Assembly: GCF_014236855.1 (NCBI RefSeq)
Contig: NZ_CP051261.1
Coordinates: 2,542,001-2,606,000 of the forward strand
Direction: 5' to 3'
Length of the DNA stretch: 64,000 bases
Origin: Xanthomonas sp. SI
Lineage (GTDB): Bacteria; Pseudomonadota; Gammaproteobacteria; Xanthomonadales; Xanthomonadaceae
Below are positions 42,459 to 51,064 of this stretch, piece by piece (position 1 is the first letter of the stretch; every line of letters begins with the position of its first letter). The translations under genes were made by a program, and so were the position numbers. The notes under the pieces are model-generated. The model ran no database searches, had not been told where the DNA came from, and was given only the letters and a program-made list of their open reading frames with translations.

Positions 42459-44005
42459 GAGGCGCGATTACGCCTGATACGACCCGTTGTGTCGGTGTGC
42501 TTTTCATGCATCACCCAAGCCTGAGCGCCTTCACCCTTGGAGATGAGGACCTTATTGCTTCCTTCCATCTTTTCCAGGACATAGCCGGTCATATCGATCT
42601 CGAGAGGAATTTCGCCCACCGGCCGCCCTGCAACCTCGAATAGCCACTGCGTCATGCAATACAAAGCGCCAGGGGCGTTCACGATGTCGCATGCTTCTGG
42701 GCTGATGGGATCGACTTCCATGGGACCGAGGCTGATCGCCTGCCGAGAGCCTCGAAGAAGCTCATAAGCAAAGTCGATGTCTTGGAAATCTTCTACGGAA
42801 AAGGTGTCGGCATCCATCAAGGTGAAATCGGATTTGAGCGCGCGGGCGACCATGTGCAGCCGGCTCAAGCTCCGGATGCGCTGAAACACCGGAAGCATGT
42901 TTGAAAGTGACTTTATAGAAGTCGAGAGCTCTTCTTTAGTGCCACCGAAATCCAGTGAAAGGACCATGGCATCCTCTGCGGCAATATGGTCAGCCCAACT
43001 GGCAAGCGGAGCCAGGTCATGGAATTGTCGCAAGGGTTTTCCATACATTGCCTTTGCCCTGATAGCCAGGTTGACGTCTGCTTTGAATCGGGAGTTTTCT
43101 TCAGCAATGCGCAGCGTTAAATCAAGCGGCGAGAGATGGAGCTCATTTGTGATGCCAATGCCTTTCTCTCCAGTGAAGAGGTCGGCAGCCACTTTCAGCT
43201 CCTGCGACAAGACCGAATAGTCCCAGCCAGAGCAGATGAACACGTGCCCTGGCACGGATTGGTGGCGCTTCATTGTCAGCTTTCCCTGCGACAAATTCAG
43301 AGGCTTGAGAAGGTCGGGGAACCCGGCAGGCGGCTCAATGTTGAAGCTTTCAACGTCGAAAGATCGAGGTAGGCCGTAGTAGAACGCATCCCGAAGCAGA
43401 GCCATGTTCTCTACGGTTCGCACGGGTTGAAACGAGAAATGGGCAGTAGGTGGTTGGTCCTGGATTACGGGAGAGGGGATTTGCCCAGCAATCGTCCGTC
43501 CAAGGCCCTTTGGAGCTAAGGAGTGCTCGTCGCGTTCGACCGATAGGCGGTCTTTCCATTGACGGAGAGGTTCGCAAACTGCCGCGAGATACCTTTCAAA
43601 GCCGGCCCTATCCGCGAGGGTTTGGGAGGGGACGAAGTTGACCCGCCCCTTGCCTTCGCCCTTCAAAACCTTTTGATTCTTGACAGCCCATGCCTGAGCG
43701 TGAATCCAGTAAATCGTCGAGTCGGCCCCGACTCTGAGAATGAACACCGGAAGCATATCTGTGGCGTATTGGCGCAGGCGGCTTCGAAAAACGGGCGCGC
43801 TGGGATTCTTCTCCGCAAAGGACGCTGTGCCCTTGACCTGAACCAGAAAGCGGACGCCTTGATAGGTGTCGTAGTCAGGGGTTACGAAAAGGTCATAGCC
43901 CATGTCGGTGTGATCTTGCCCGACGTTCCAGCCCCAGGCGGTGAAAGCGCGTTCCGCAGCCAACTCAGCAAGGCGTCCTGTCGTCTGCGACTTTGGGAGG
44001 TTCAT
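42455..44005 (-). CDS. DUF4365 (PD-(D/E)XK nuclease-like) protein
   Basis: A 516-residue protein. The N-terminal DUF4365 domain (about 8-150) has GRLAELAAERAFTAWGWNV, DMGYDLFVTPD and FLVQVKGTASF: the Glu, Asp and Q-x-K residues match a PD-(D/E)XK active site. The long C-terminal part (about 190-500) is unrecognised, perhaps a sensor or partner domain. DUF4365 proteins are common in defence-rich islands. It converges with the XRE regulator. A direct restriction role is inferred. Confidence 0.75.
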   Translation of the reverse strand: MNLPKSQTTGRLAELAAERAFTAWGWNVGQDHTDMGYDLFVTPDYDTYQGVRFLVQVKGTASFAEKNPSAPVFRSRLRQYATDMLPVFILRVGADSTIYWIHAQAWAVKNQKVLKGEGKGRVNFVPSQTLADRAGFERYLAAVCEPLRQWKDRLSVERDEHSLAPKGLGRTIAGQIPSPVIQDQPPTAHFSFQPVRTVENMALLRDAFYYGLPRSFDVESFNIEPPAGFPDLLKPLNLSQGKLTMKRHQSVPGHVFICSGWDYSVLSQELKVAADLFTGEKGIGITNELHLSPLDLTLRIAEENSRFKADVNLAIRAKAMYGKPLRQFHDLAPLASWADHIAAEDAMVLSLDFGGTKEELSTSIKSLSNMLPVFQRIRSLSRLHMVARALKSDFTLMDADTFSVEDFQDIDFAYELLRGSRQAISLGPMEVDPISPEACDIVNAPGALYCMTQWLFEVAGRPVGEIPLEIDMTGYVLEKMEGSNKVLISKGEGAQAWVMHEKHTDTTGRIRRNRAS

Positions 44006-44267
44006 CCAGTTGCCTCAAGGGGACATAGCATTATCCGCTGACATTCCAGCGGCAGCAAACTCAAGGGTAGAGTTGCTTGGGGCGCGCAACTGCTTCTGCA
44101 ACTGTCGCCGCCGTGTAGTGCCCCGCCTGGAGGATAGGTTGGGTTACGCGCCGTGGACCGCCCACCAAGCAGGTGCGCGCTCCTTGTTAGCAAAGTCTGG
44201 AAAGATTTGCAGCAAAAGTGGAGCACTCGCCAAGCCAGTGTCACCAGCAAAGTCAGACTCTGATGTC

Positions 44268-45668
44268 TCAAGGATAAAACTTGCGCGGATCGGCCAGCCA
44301 TTTGGCGAACTGCCCCCGCTGGTAGCGCGGCAGCTCCACGTTGGGCTGATACAGCTCCAGTGCGCTGATCTGCTTGCTACGCGTCACCTGCGGCTTCTTG
44401 TGAAGGTAGTGCCTGCGTAGGACCTGAACCCGGTCGCGAGGATCGGTGCTGTGGCCTGTGACCAGGGCAATCTCTTTCTCTGGAACATCGTTGACATCGA
44501 GCTCCGTCGCCAGCGTGTGGCGGAAGGCGTGGAAACCGATTCCTTTCTCGAACCCAAGGGTCTTCAGGTAGCGCCCGAAGTCCACGACAAACTGCTGGCT
44601 GTAACGCGCGTTGGTTTCCCCGGTGGTGCGGTTCACGCCAGCGGAGAGCAGCGGGAACAGCCGAGGATGGCCGATCGCTTTCATGTCCTCCACGAACTCC
44701 AAGAAGCCTGCCTCCAAGAGCGGCTTCGCGATGGGGATGATGCGCATGCAGCCCGCGCCTTTCATGCTTTGCCGGCTGCGCCGCCGTCGCTTCGGGTCTG
44801 CGGCCAAGTCTTGGTCCAACGTCTTCTGGAAAGCGATGCACCACACCCCGCGTTCCTCAATGATGTCGGTCAACTTCAGCTGGCAGACTTCGTTGACCCT
44901 GGCACCGGTATACAAGCCGAGCATCGGTGCCCACCAATACTGCGGCTTCTTGGCCCAAGGGATGAATGTTGCGGGGTCAAAAATGGCTTGCAGGTCTGCA
45001 TCCTCGAACAAGCGGATCGCCTTGTCGGGGTTGATGGTGTGATCTTCCTTGGGCTTCCGGAAGGCCTTCATCGGAGACAAGTCGATGGCTTGTCCGTTGA
45101 CCAAGTGATTGAAGAAGGCAACAAGGAATCGGCGGTGACGCTCTTCCGTGGCAGGCGAGAGCGGCGGCACGTCTTGCTCTTTCCCCAGCGCGATCGCTTC
45201 GTCGAAGGAGAGGTCCTTCAGCAGCGGATCCGACACCAGGTTCCTTGGGGCCCAGCGCAGCAGTTTCCAGAGCGCCTGGATGTGGTAATAGTCCACTCGA
45301 GCCGCGGAGATGTTGCCGCAGGTAAGAAGCAGCAGCTTCAACGTGCGCTCGGTGGACTGGATGGTTTTGGGCTCCAGTTGCCGGCGACGCATGTCCTCCA
45401 GATGATCCTCGATCTCCTTGGCCAGAGGGCGCGCCGGCGTGCCCATGGGCAACTGCGCGGGGTAGCGCGTGCTGTTTTTGATGCCGCTCCTTCGTCCGGT
45501 TTCGTCGAGCGCGGCGAGGATGCATTCTTGCAGGTTGATGGCGGCTTCCCGACCTCGGATGATGGCGCGGTCGATGCGGAACCGGCCGATGTGGATGCCT
45601 TCCAAATGCAGCAGGCCGAAGGGCGAGGCGATGTAATCGTTGAGGGTTACGGAGGGGTTGCTGGTCAT
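44268..45668 (-). CDS. Second tyrosine recombinase/integrase
   Basis: A 466-residue phage integrase unlike the one at 28475. Catalytic motifs: LYTGARVNEVCQLKLTD (Arg), HAFRHTLATEL (HxxR), TGHSTDPRDRVQVLRRHYLHK (His and probable Tyr). The 260 bases to its left (44006-44267) hold no gene. Its presence far from the tRNA suggests a second, nested or adjoining element. Confidence 0.9.
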   Translation of the reverse strand: MTSNPSVTLNDYIASPFGLLHLEGIHIGRFRIDRAIIRGREAAINLQECILAALDETGRRSGIKNSTRYPAQLPMGTPARPLAKEIEDHLEDMRRRQLEPKTIQSTERTLKLLLLTCGNISAARVDYYHIQALWKLLRWAPRNLVSDPLLKDLSFDEAIALGKEQDVPPLSPATEERHRRFLVAFFNHLVNGQAIDLSPMKAFRKPKEDHTINPDKAIRLFEDADLQAIFDPATFIPWAKKPQYWWAPMLGLYTGARVNEVCQLKLTDIIEERGVWCIAFQKTLDQDLAADPKRRRRSRQSMKGAGCMRIIPIAKPLLEAGFLEFVEDMKAIGHPRLFPLLSAGVNRTTGETNARYSQQFVVDFGRYLKTLGFEKGIGFHAFRHTLATELDVNDVPEKEIALVTGHSTDPRDRVQVLRRHYLHKKPQVTRSKQISALELYQPNVELPRYQRGQFAKWLADPRKFYP

Positions 45669-45673
45669 GGGTC

Positions 45674-45695
45674 ACTTCCATCGAAAGATGGAAGT
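45674..45695. promoter_or_regulatory. Hairpin over the integrase ribosome-binding region
   Basis: A perfect 9-bp stem ACTTCCATC / GATGGAAGT with a GAAA (TTTC on the sense strand) loop ends five bases before the integrase start codon. In the integrase mRNA the Shine-Dalgarno-like GGAAG lies in the 3' arm, so folding would mask it. Confidence 0.55.
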
Positions 45696-45897
45696 AGGGA
45701 TATGACAGGACGAAAATTCGTCAACGGGGGCGATACAAAAATCTGCGTTGCCAGCGCAGTCCTAAGGTGTTGGGGTGTCCCCTCTGGGGTGCTTCCCGGA
45801 TTCGCCAATTCGTTACCTGGCAGAAATCCTTATATACCAAGGCCTGCGAGGAAATTTGGGTCGATTTATCGCAGTCATTTGTGTACTGTTTGCAGTA

Positions 45898-45964
45898 AAT
45901 AAGCTAACTAAAACAAAGAAAATGCGAAATCTGAAAATTAACCAAAGATAAATGTTAGCTTATT
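45898..45964. repeat. 11-bp inverted repeat
   Basis: AATAAGCTAAC at 45898-45908 and its exact complement GTTAGCTTATT at 45954-45964, separated by 45 bases, in AT-rich DNA at the 3' end of the C39-like gene. It could be a terminator or a recombination/att-related site. Confidence 0.45.
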
Positions 45965-46396
45965 TTTGTTAGTTTGATTTGACTTTTTCGTTGGAATAAG
46001 GGCGACAACAATTTTGGCCCCTTTTGGGATGTCCTTGCGCACTTTGGCCTCTCGGCAATCCTCTATGAGGTCGAACCACGGATCCATGTAGCCGCCAGGG
46101 ACCTTGAGCAGGTAGTGATAGCTTGCGTATCTGACCCGGCTGTGGACGCACACGATGGTGCCGCTGGGAAGCTTCGAAGGAGGGTTCCAGTCAGCGATGA
46201 CTTTTACGCCTTTGCTGTAAAGAGCCTTGGCGATTTCATCGATCTCAAATCCCTCTGGCTCATCATCTATCCCGGCGCGCTTCTCTCTTTCTAGAAGACG
46301 CTTTGCTCGAGAGTATGGGATGTTCAAAAGGGACGCCACGCAAGCAGCGGCGCAACCCCATTCGTCTTTCTGGCTTACAAGATCGTATTTGGGCAT
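45938..46396 (-). CDS. C39-like cysteine peptidase domain protein
   Basis: A 152-residue protein from MPKYDLVSQKDEWGCAAACVASLL. The Gln and Cys of LVSQKDEWGCAAAC, the His in ASYHYLLKV and the Asp in GGYMDPWFD match the C39 papain-like layout (Gln-Cys-His-Asp). There is no transporter or bacteriocin gene nearby. The start at 46396 has AAGGA about 8 bases before it; ATG 46405 adds three residues. Low GC, acquired. Role unknown. Confidence 0.65.
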   Translation of the reverse strand: MPKYDLVSQKDEWGCAAACVASLLNIPYSRAKRLLEREKRAGIDDEPEGFEIDEIAKALYSKGVKVIADWNPPSKLPSGTIVCVHSRVRYASYHYLLKVPGGYMDPWFDLIEDCREAKVRKDIPKGAKIVVALIPTKKSNQTNKNKLTFIFG

Positions 46397-46477
46397 CTTT
46401 CTCATCCTTGGATTGCTCTGGCTAGTCCACTGTAAGGGCTTTTCTCTTTGCAGAGGGTTGGGTTTCAACGCCTTTTA

Positions 46478-46661
46478 TCTCCACCAGCGCTGGGCCTCTT
46501 AAAGGGAATCCTAGCTCCGCTGTCCCGACCGCAAGGACAGGCCTCCTCCACGTTGTTCCGGCCCTCCGTTGTGCGCCGCAAGCGGTGCTCACTGCCGGGT
46601 GCGGTAGGGCCGGACGCTCCGCCTGCCGGTTCCCACGAGGCGCACAACGCGCTGGTGGAGA
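46478..46661. repeat. Cluster of nested inverted repeats before radC
   Basis: Three perfect inverted repeats in 184 noncoding bases: TCTCCACCAGCGC (46478-46490) with 46649-46661; TCCGGCCCT (46557-46565) with 46606-46614; GTTGTGCGCC (46568-46577) with 46639-46648. The last two right arms abut near the radC start. The region can fold into a multi-branched structure, as at replication or transfer origins or structured leaders. Confidence 0.6.
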
Positions 46662-46668
46662 AGAACCG

Positions 46669-47148
46669 ATGAAGCGCACCCAAGACAGGAAGGCCCAATA
46701 CCAACTCCAGATGGACGAGGAGGGCATCTTGCTCGCAGCAGCCACCATCCTAGAGCAACGCCTCCAGCGGCTGGGCCGCATCAACAGCCCCGAGCAGGCC
46801 GGCAGCTACCTGGTCGCCCGCTGCGCCCACCTGCCGCACGAAGTCTTCGGTGTCGTCTTCCTCGACACCAAACACCACGTCTTGGCCACTGAGCACCTCT
46901 TCACCGGCACCATCGACGCATGCGAAGTCCACAACCGGGTCGTCGCCAAGCGCGCCCTCGACCTCAACGCCGTCGCCGTCATCCTCTTCCACAACCACCC
47001 GAGCGGGAACCCGGAACCCAGTCAAGCTGACCGCCAAGTCACCGAGCGCCTGAAGCAGGCGCTGGCGCTTCTCGACATCAGGGTCCTCGACCACCTGGTC
47101 ATCGGTGGCCGGCAGCACGTCAGCCTGGCCAGCAGGGGGTGGGCATAG
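46669..47148 (+). CDS. radC: RadC-like JAB/MPN-domain protein
   Basis: A 159-residue RadC-family protein lacking the usual N-terminal helix-hairpin-helix. The JAMM zinc motif is intact: HNHPSGNPEPSQAD. Such short RadC proteins are typical of integrative elements and genomic islands; the biochemical role is unclear, despite the old repair name. The start at 46669 (MKRTQDRK) follows GGTGGAGAAG. Confidence 0.9.
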   Translation: MKRTQDRKAQYQLQMDEEGILLAAATILEQRLQRLGRINSPEQAGSYLVARCAHLPHEVFGVVFLDTKHHVLATEHLFTGTIDACEVHNRVVAKRALDLNAVAVILFHNHPSGNPEPSQADRQVTERLKQALALLDIRVLDHLVIGGRQHVSLASRGWA

Positions 47149-47217
47149 CCCACCCCTTCACCTATGCGGTCTGCCGAAGCTAGACTGCCAAGGCAGATGC
47201 ACATCCATGGAGCAGGA

Positions 47218-47418
47218 ATGAAAGCGTTTCACGTGCGAGGGATTGTCTGGGAGACCGATGGCAAGCGTCCTGCGTTGCCGGCCGAAGCCACAGTTGAATG
47301 CGGGAACGAAGAGGGCATCGCCGATGCGCTCAGCGATGCATACGGCTGGCTGGTGAGCGACTTCGTTGTCGTAGAGGAGACCGACGGCGACCACACCAGG
47401 AACGCAAGTTGGGATTGA
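47218..47418 (+). CDS. Small hypothetical island protein
   Basis: A 66-residue protein, MKAFHVRGIVWETDG to RNASWD, with alternating strands and an acidic helix. The start is set by GAGCAGG just before ATG 47218. It has a GCTAGACT element 32 bases upstream, shared with the Imm11-like genes. No family is recognised. Confidence 0.55.
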   Translation: MKAFHVRGIVWETDGKRPALPAEATVECGNEEGIADALSDAYGWLVSDFVVVEETDGDHTRNASWD

Positions 47419-47452
47419 AGGATTGACGAGTTGGTCGGCGTCCTTTTTCCAC

Positions 47453-47554
47453 TTCCGCTAGAGTATCGGACCCTGTTTGAACTGGCGCTCGGCGCCAGGG
47501 CCTGCGCTTAGAGGGTCGTTGTTGATGGTGTTGAAAGGTCTGATGGTACTGTTT
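47453..47554 (+). pseudogene. Truncated duplicate of the thermonuclease gene 5' end
   Basis: About 102 bases nearly match 51065-51168: the leader (CGGACCCTGTTTGAACTGGC), the TTAGAGG ribosome site and the first dozen codons (M-V-L-K-G-L-M-V-L-F) of the thermonuclease at 51139. After CTGTTT the sequence diverges into AT-rich DNA and soon meets stops. It is the left member of direct repeats flanking the cargo at 47679-51029. Confidence 0.8.
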
Positions 47555-47678
47555 AACGCAATTAATTTAACTATCTCACCTGCAATAATTAGCGCAGCCT
47601 GAATGCAACGGGGGGTGTTAGCATTCTGTCCTCGGATGCGCTTCTAATTCTTAATCTTGCGAAGAAAGGAGCAGTTGG

Positions 47679-48998
47679 ATGTCTAAAGGAAGCTTGAGTG
47701 GGCCGTTTGGCGAAGGCAAAGATTGGGCATTGAACGCGAGCATTGGAGAACATCCATTTGTTCCAGATGAATTGGCCTACATTTGGGGATACGAGGCGGC
47801 GGTCGGCGCTCTAACTGCGGCGGCTAGGCATGTTGCGCGAGGCGGGGAGCAACCATGCCCGGGGACCGACATAATGGTGGATGCCGTTATCTATCCCCAA
47901 GTATTCTGTGCGCGCCACTATGTGGAGCTCAGTCTTAAGCGGATGATTCGAAGGGTGGGGGTGATCGGCAAAGCTAAAATAACAGCGCCTGGAACGCATG
48001 AACTTACCAAGCTCTTGGAAATCCTTGTGGATCGAGCAAATCAATTTGCCCCGGATCTGGTTCCATATATACAAGAGATTCGGCCCATGATCTGCGAGCT
48101 TGCAAAAGTAGATGCGGATGGAGATGCTTTTAGGTATGCGGCGACTAAGGGCGATGTGATGCACCCTAACATGCCGAAAATAGTCAATATTGACACTTTC
48201 CAATCATGGTTCGATGAAAATAGGAGATATATAAACGATCTTCTATTTATTGTCGGGTTCGAGCTCGATGAGCTGGAAATTGGTGGTGGCACAAAATTTT
48301 ACAGCCGGCAGGCGCTTGCGGAACTCGCGGACCGCCTTCCTCTTAATTCCGTGTGGAACAAGGAGATTCTGGATGTCATCCATCGAAAGGAAATGGAAGC
48401 GCTTCCGCAACTTACCAAGCGGCAGTTCGATCTGGCGTTGAGTGTCATTAAAAGTAAACCATGGTTGTCTATCAAGGTGGGCATTGAGGTTCCGCTTCCT
48501 GAGGTTAAGTCAGATCTATTTCAGCGGTTGATGGTAAAAGATGGTGGTGCCGGCATTGTCAGCCTCGAGGAGTGGGGGGCTCTTTATTGGATATATAAAA
48601 TTGGCGCTGGCTTGGATCCTGAGGAGTATTCCAGCGGAATGGCGGTTGCAAAAGTAACGGCTGCCAAGTTTGAGGAGTGGTGCGAGGCAGAGCGCATTCG
48701 TCGATCGTCAATGTCCATTGCTGAGATGGAGGCGGATGAGGCCAAGCGATTCGATGATGTCGAAAGAAATTTTGATTGCTCTGGGATGGGATGTTACTGG
48801 TCGGAGGGGATGATCAGAAGTAATCTCAAGATAAGGGCATACATCATCTGTCAAGGGCTTGATCGTCTTGGACAGCCAACCCTTTTGTGCGAATTCCAGC
48901 GTGCGTGCGATTACGTCGGTATTGGTTACGCGGTCCCGTCTGCAGGGCGTAATAGAGAGTCATTTCTGAAGGCGTCTCAATGCGCGCCGAGTAAGTAG
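47679..48998 (+). CDS. Hypothetical protein, possible HEPN-like N-terminus
   Basis: A 439-residue protein with low GC and AAAGGA ribosome site. The segment FCARHYVELSLKRMIRRVG...GTHELTKLLEIL (about 80-115) resembles the helix pair of HEPN-like domains, but the canonical RX4-6H is not clear. A Cys pair (FDCSGMGCYW) lies near residue 370. The gene is the first of a three-gene cargo ending with an Mrr-type enzyme. No firm family assignment. Confidence 0.6.
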   Translation: MSKGSLSGPFGEGKDWALNASIGEHPFVPDELAYIWGYEAAVGALTAAARHVARGGEQPCPGTDIMVDAVIYPQVFCARHYVELSLKRMIRRVGVIGKAKITAPGTHELTKLLEILVDRANQFAPDLVPYIQEIRPMICELAKVDADGDAFRYAATKGDVMHPNMPKIVNIDTFQSWFDENRRYINDLLFIVGFELDELEIGGGTKFYSRQALAELADRLPLNSVWNKEILDVIHRKEMEALPQLTKRQFDLALSVIKSKPWLSIKVGIEVPLPEVKSDLFQRLMVKDGGAGIVSLEEWGALYWIYKIGAGLDPEEYSSGMAVAKVTAAKFEEWCEAERIRRSSMSIAEMEADEAKRFDDVERNFDCSGMGCYWSEGMIRSNLKIRAYIICQGLDRLGQPTLLCEFQRACDYVGIGYAVPSAGRNRESFLKASQCAPSK

Positions 48999-49150
48999 TA
49001 AGCGCGACAAGACGAGCATAGTTAGGAGATCGCCTCCTTGCGACACGGGCCGGGCAGTGCACCCATCGGTTTCTATGGGCCGGGAAGGTGGTGCCCGGCT
49101 TTTGATCATGCTTGGATGGCAGGACTCTAGGAACCCTCACCGCTGAAGCC

Positions 49151-49870
49151 ATGGACATCAATTCTCTCCAGGTCATTCTTGCCCGCTGTGTCGAGTCGCG
49201 TCAGCAGAACGAGCGCTTCAGGTCCCTGCTGCCCGAAGCAGTCCCGACCTCGTTGCGAGTGAATTTTGCCAGATGCGCCATCGATTTAGCACTTGAGCAT
49301 CACTCCGCGCTTATTCGTGTGGTCGAGGCGGGCGAATACGGCTCCGCTGGTGCCTTGCTGCGTCCTATCTTGGAAGCCTCCACGATTGGCTTTTGGTTCG
49401 TCTACGTGGCGTCATGCGAGGAGATTCAGGGTCTCCAACTGGATGGGTCTGACAACCCCATTGATGATGTCCCGATGCTGGCAGCCATTGCCGCTCAGTT
49501 GGCCACCACGTTTCCGCTCATCCAAGGCTTGGTAGATGGGTTCAAGAAGGGGGGCGCTGCGAAGTGGCTCCACAATTATGCGCATGGTGGGACACCTCAG
49601 CTCAATCGCAGAATCGGGCCAGGTTGGACAGAAGGCGACGTGATGCTGATGCTGATCCGCGCTGATCTCTTCAGTGTGTTGGCCGGTTGCCTGGAGACTG
49701 TTCTCGCCCCAAATCCTCCCCTATCGAGCTATGGGTTTGCCCGGCGGGATCAGTTGGGAGGCGAGTTCCATAGAGAGTTCGGAGCGCCTGAGGTGCCGCA
49801 GCAGCCTCCAGAACTGTCGGTTGCTCCTTTGTTGTCAACCGATTGCGAGGAGCGGTCGAGTGAAAGCTAA
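49151..49870 (+). CDS. DUF6988/DUF5677-like helical protein
   Basis: A 239-residue, mostly helical protein from MDINSLQVILARCVESRQQ. The stretch HHSALIRVVEAGEYGSAGALLRPILEASTIGFWFVYVA and later WLHNYAHGGTPQLNRR resemble uncharacterised DUF6988/DUF5677-type proteins, which are HEPN-like in shape. The 3' end overlaps the GTG of the Mrr-like gene by 11 bases, so they are coupled. The family name is by memory and moderately sure; the partner role is inferred. Confidence 0.55.
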   Translation: MDINSLQVILARCVESRQQNERFRSLLPEAVPTSLRVNFARCAIDLALEHHSALIRVVEAGEYGSAGALLRPILEASTIGFWFVYVASCEEIQGLQLDGSDNPIDDVPMLAAIAAQLATTFPLIQGLVDGFKKGGAAKWLHNYAHGGTPQLNRRIGPGWTEGDVMLMLIRADLFSVLAGCLETVLAPNPPLSSYGFARRDQLGGEFHREFGAPEVPQQPPELSVAPLLSTDCEERSSES

Positions 49871-51029
49871 TCCAACCAAGCCTGATGCTCACTTGGAGAA
49901 GTTGGTCGCCCAAGTCCGGGCGGTGACGGAGGCGTGGGGAAATAAGCATGACTTCCTTCACGACTCGGGGCACAAAGATCCGCTGAAGCACTACGACTCT
50001 GAGCCGGGTGAAGGTGAGCCCTTGCTGACTTTTTGGTCTGAAGGCGACGCGCGCAGGGTGCTCTACGAGGGATATGAAGAGGCCGACGAACTTTTAGAAG
50101 AGCTTGAGAAGCTAGGTGTCTTCCTGGAGTGGGACGACTCAGTCACGGCCAACTACTACCTGATCGATCAAGAGACTGAGCTCCAGCGACAGTTTGATGC
50201 CTTGGCCCAGTGGAAGTGGACTTGCCGCTTGATTGAAGCCGACACTGCGGACGTATCCGGTGACATCTACTCTTACTTCGCACAAAACCCTGAGGACTTT
50301 CATCGACTCCCACATCGAGCATTCGAAGAGCTCATCAGCAGCATTTTTGCTGCGCGAGGCTGGAAAACGCGCGTGGGTCCTGGGAGCGGAGACAAGGGCG
50401 TGGACGTTCGGATCTGGCAAGAATCACCATTGGATGACAACCTCACGCTGATCCAGGCCAAGCGGTATGCCAAGCACCAACCCATTGGGCTTGAAGCAGT
50501 GGCAGCACTTGAAGCACATTCCAAGCGTGAGCAGGCCAACGGCTTGTTCATCACCACGTCCCGGTATCTGCCGGGCGTTCATGACTGGGCAGGCCGTGAA
50601 AGCGTGCTCCAGCTAGCAGACACGTCTGATCTTCGGGAGTGGTGCCGCGAAGCATCGCATCTTGCAATGAAGGAGCGCGCCCATGCGTTGGCATTGGAAT
50701 CCCTCTTGCCGCTACTTCACCGGATACGGGAAGGGGTGGCATACGACCGCCTTGTGGCGTGTAGTGAAACCACGTCGTTTTGCGTCGTGCTCAAAGAAAA
50801 TGCTACCGGGGCATTGCTGGCGCACATCCCCTCAGTGCTGGTTGCGGGCGATCTGCACCGGGGTGCCAAGATGCCTGTGCTTGACGGGCAGGTGGTCGAG
50901 GAAATGCCAGGGGGTGCAGTTTTTCGGGCGATTCGAAAGGTGACTGATAGTAGGGTTCACTACTGGGGAAAGCGCCGCTACTACACCCCGTGGGATGGTC
51001 AGCCGCTTTGGTATGACACTTGGGATTGA
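49860..51029 (+). CDS. Mrr-type (type IV-like) restriction endonuclease
   Basis: A 389-residue protein read from GTG 49860, overlapping the previous gene. The Mrr catalytic domain is at about 155-260: RAFEELISSIFAARGWKTRVG, GDKGVDVRIW, TLIQAKRYAKHQPIG, with the Asp and Q-x-K residues of the PD-(D/E)XK site, and GLFITTSRY. The helical N-terminus and long C-terminus are unassigned. Mrr proteins cut methylated foreign DNA. There is no methylase nearby, consistent with type IV behaviour. An ATG-started reading further up overlaps the previous gene fully and is not used. Confidence 0.8.
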   Translation: MKANPTKPDAHLEKLVAQVRAVTEAWGNKHDFLHDSGHKDPLKHYDSEPGEGEPLLTFWSEGDARRVLYEGYEEADELLEELEKLGVFLEWDDSVTANYYLIDQETELQRQFDALAQWKWTCRLIEADTADVSGDIYSYFAQNPEDFHRLPHRAFEELISSIFAARGWKTRVGPGSGDKGVDVRIWQESPLDDNLTLIQAKRYAKHQPIGLEAVAALEAHSKREQANGLFITTSRYLPGVHDWAGRESVLQLADTSDLREWCREASHLAMKERAHALALESLLPLLHRIREGVAYDRLVACSETTSFCVVLKENATGALLAHIPSVLVAGDLHRGAKMPVLDGQVVEEMPGGAVFRAIRKVTDSRVHYWGKRRYYTPWDGQPLWYDTWD

Positions 51030-51064
51030 AGTCGGGTAGTTTGCCCGTAACCTCCCTCTGCGGA

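Noticed and set aside
44006..44267. Possible attachment site or small gene left of the second integrase
   Set aside because: No repeat matching either the tRNA-Ser end or a sequence elsewhere in the window was found, and no coding frame looked genuine.
48997..49150. Hairpin GCCCGGC...GCCGGGC region near 49048-49100 as a gene-associated RNA
   Set aside because: It is most simply a rho-independent terminator-like hairpin (TGCCCGG-type arms) after the 439-aa gene; evidence was too thin to list as an RNA gene.
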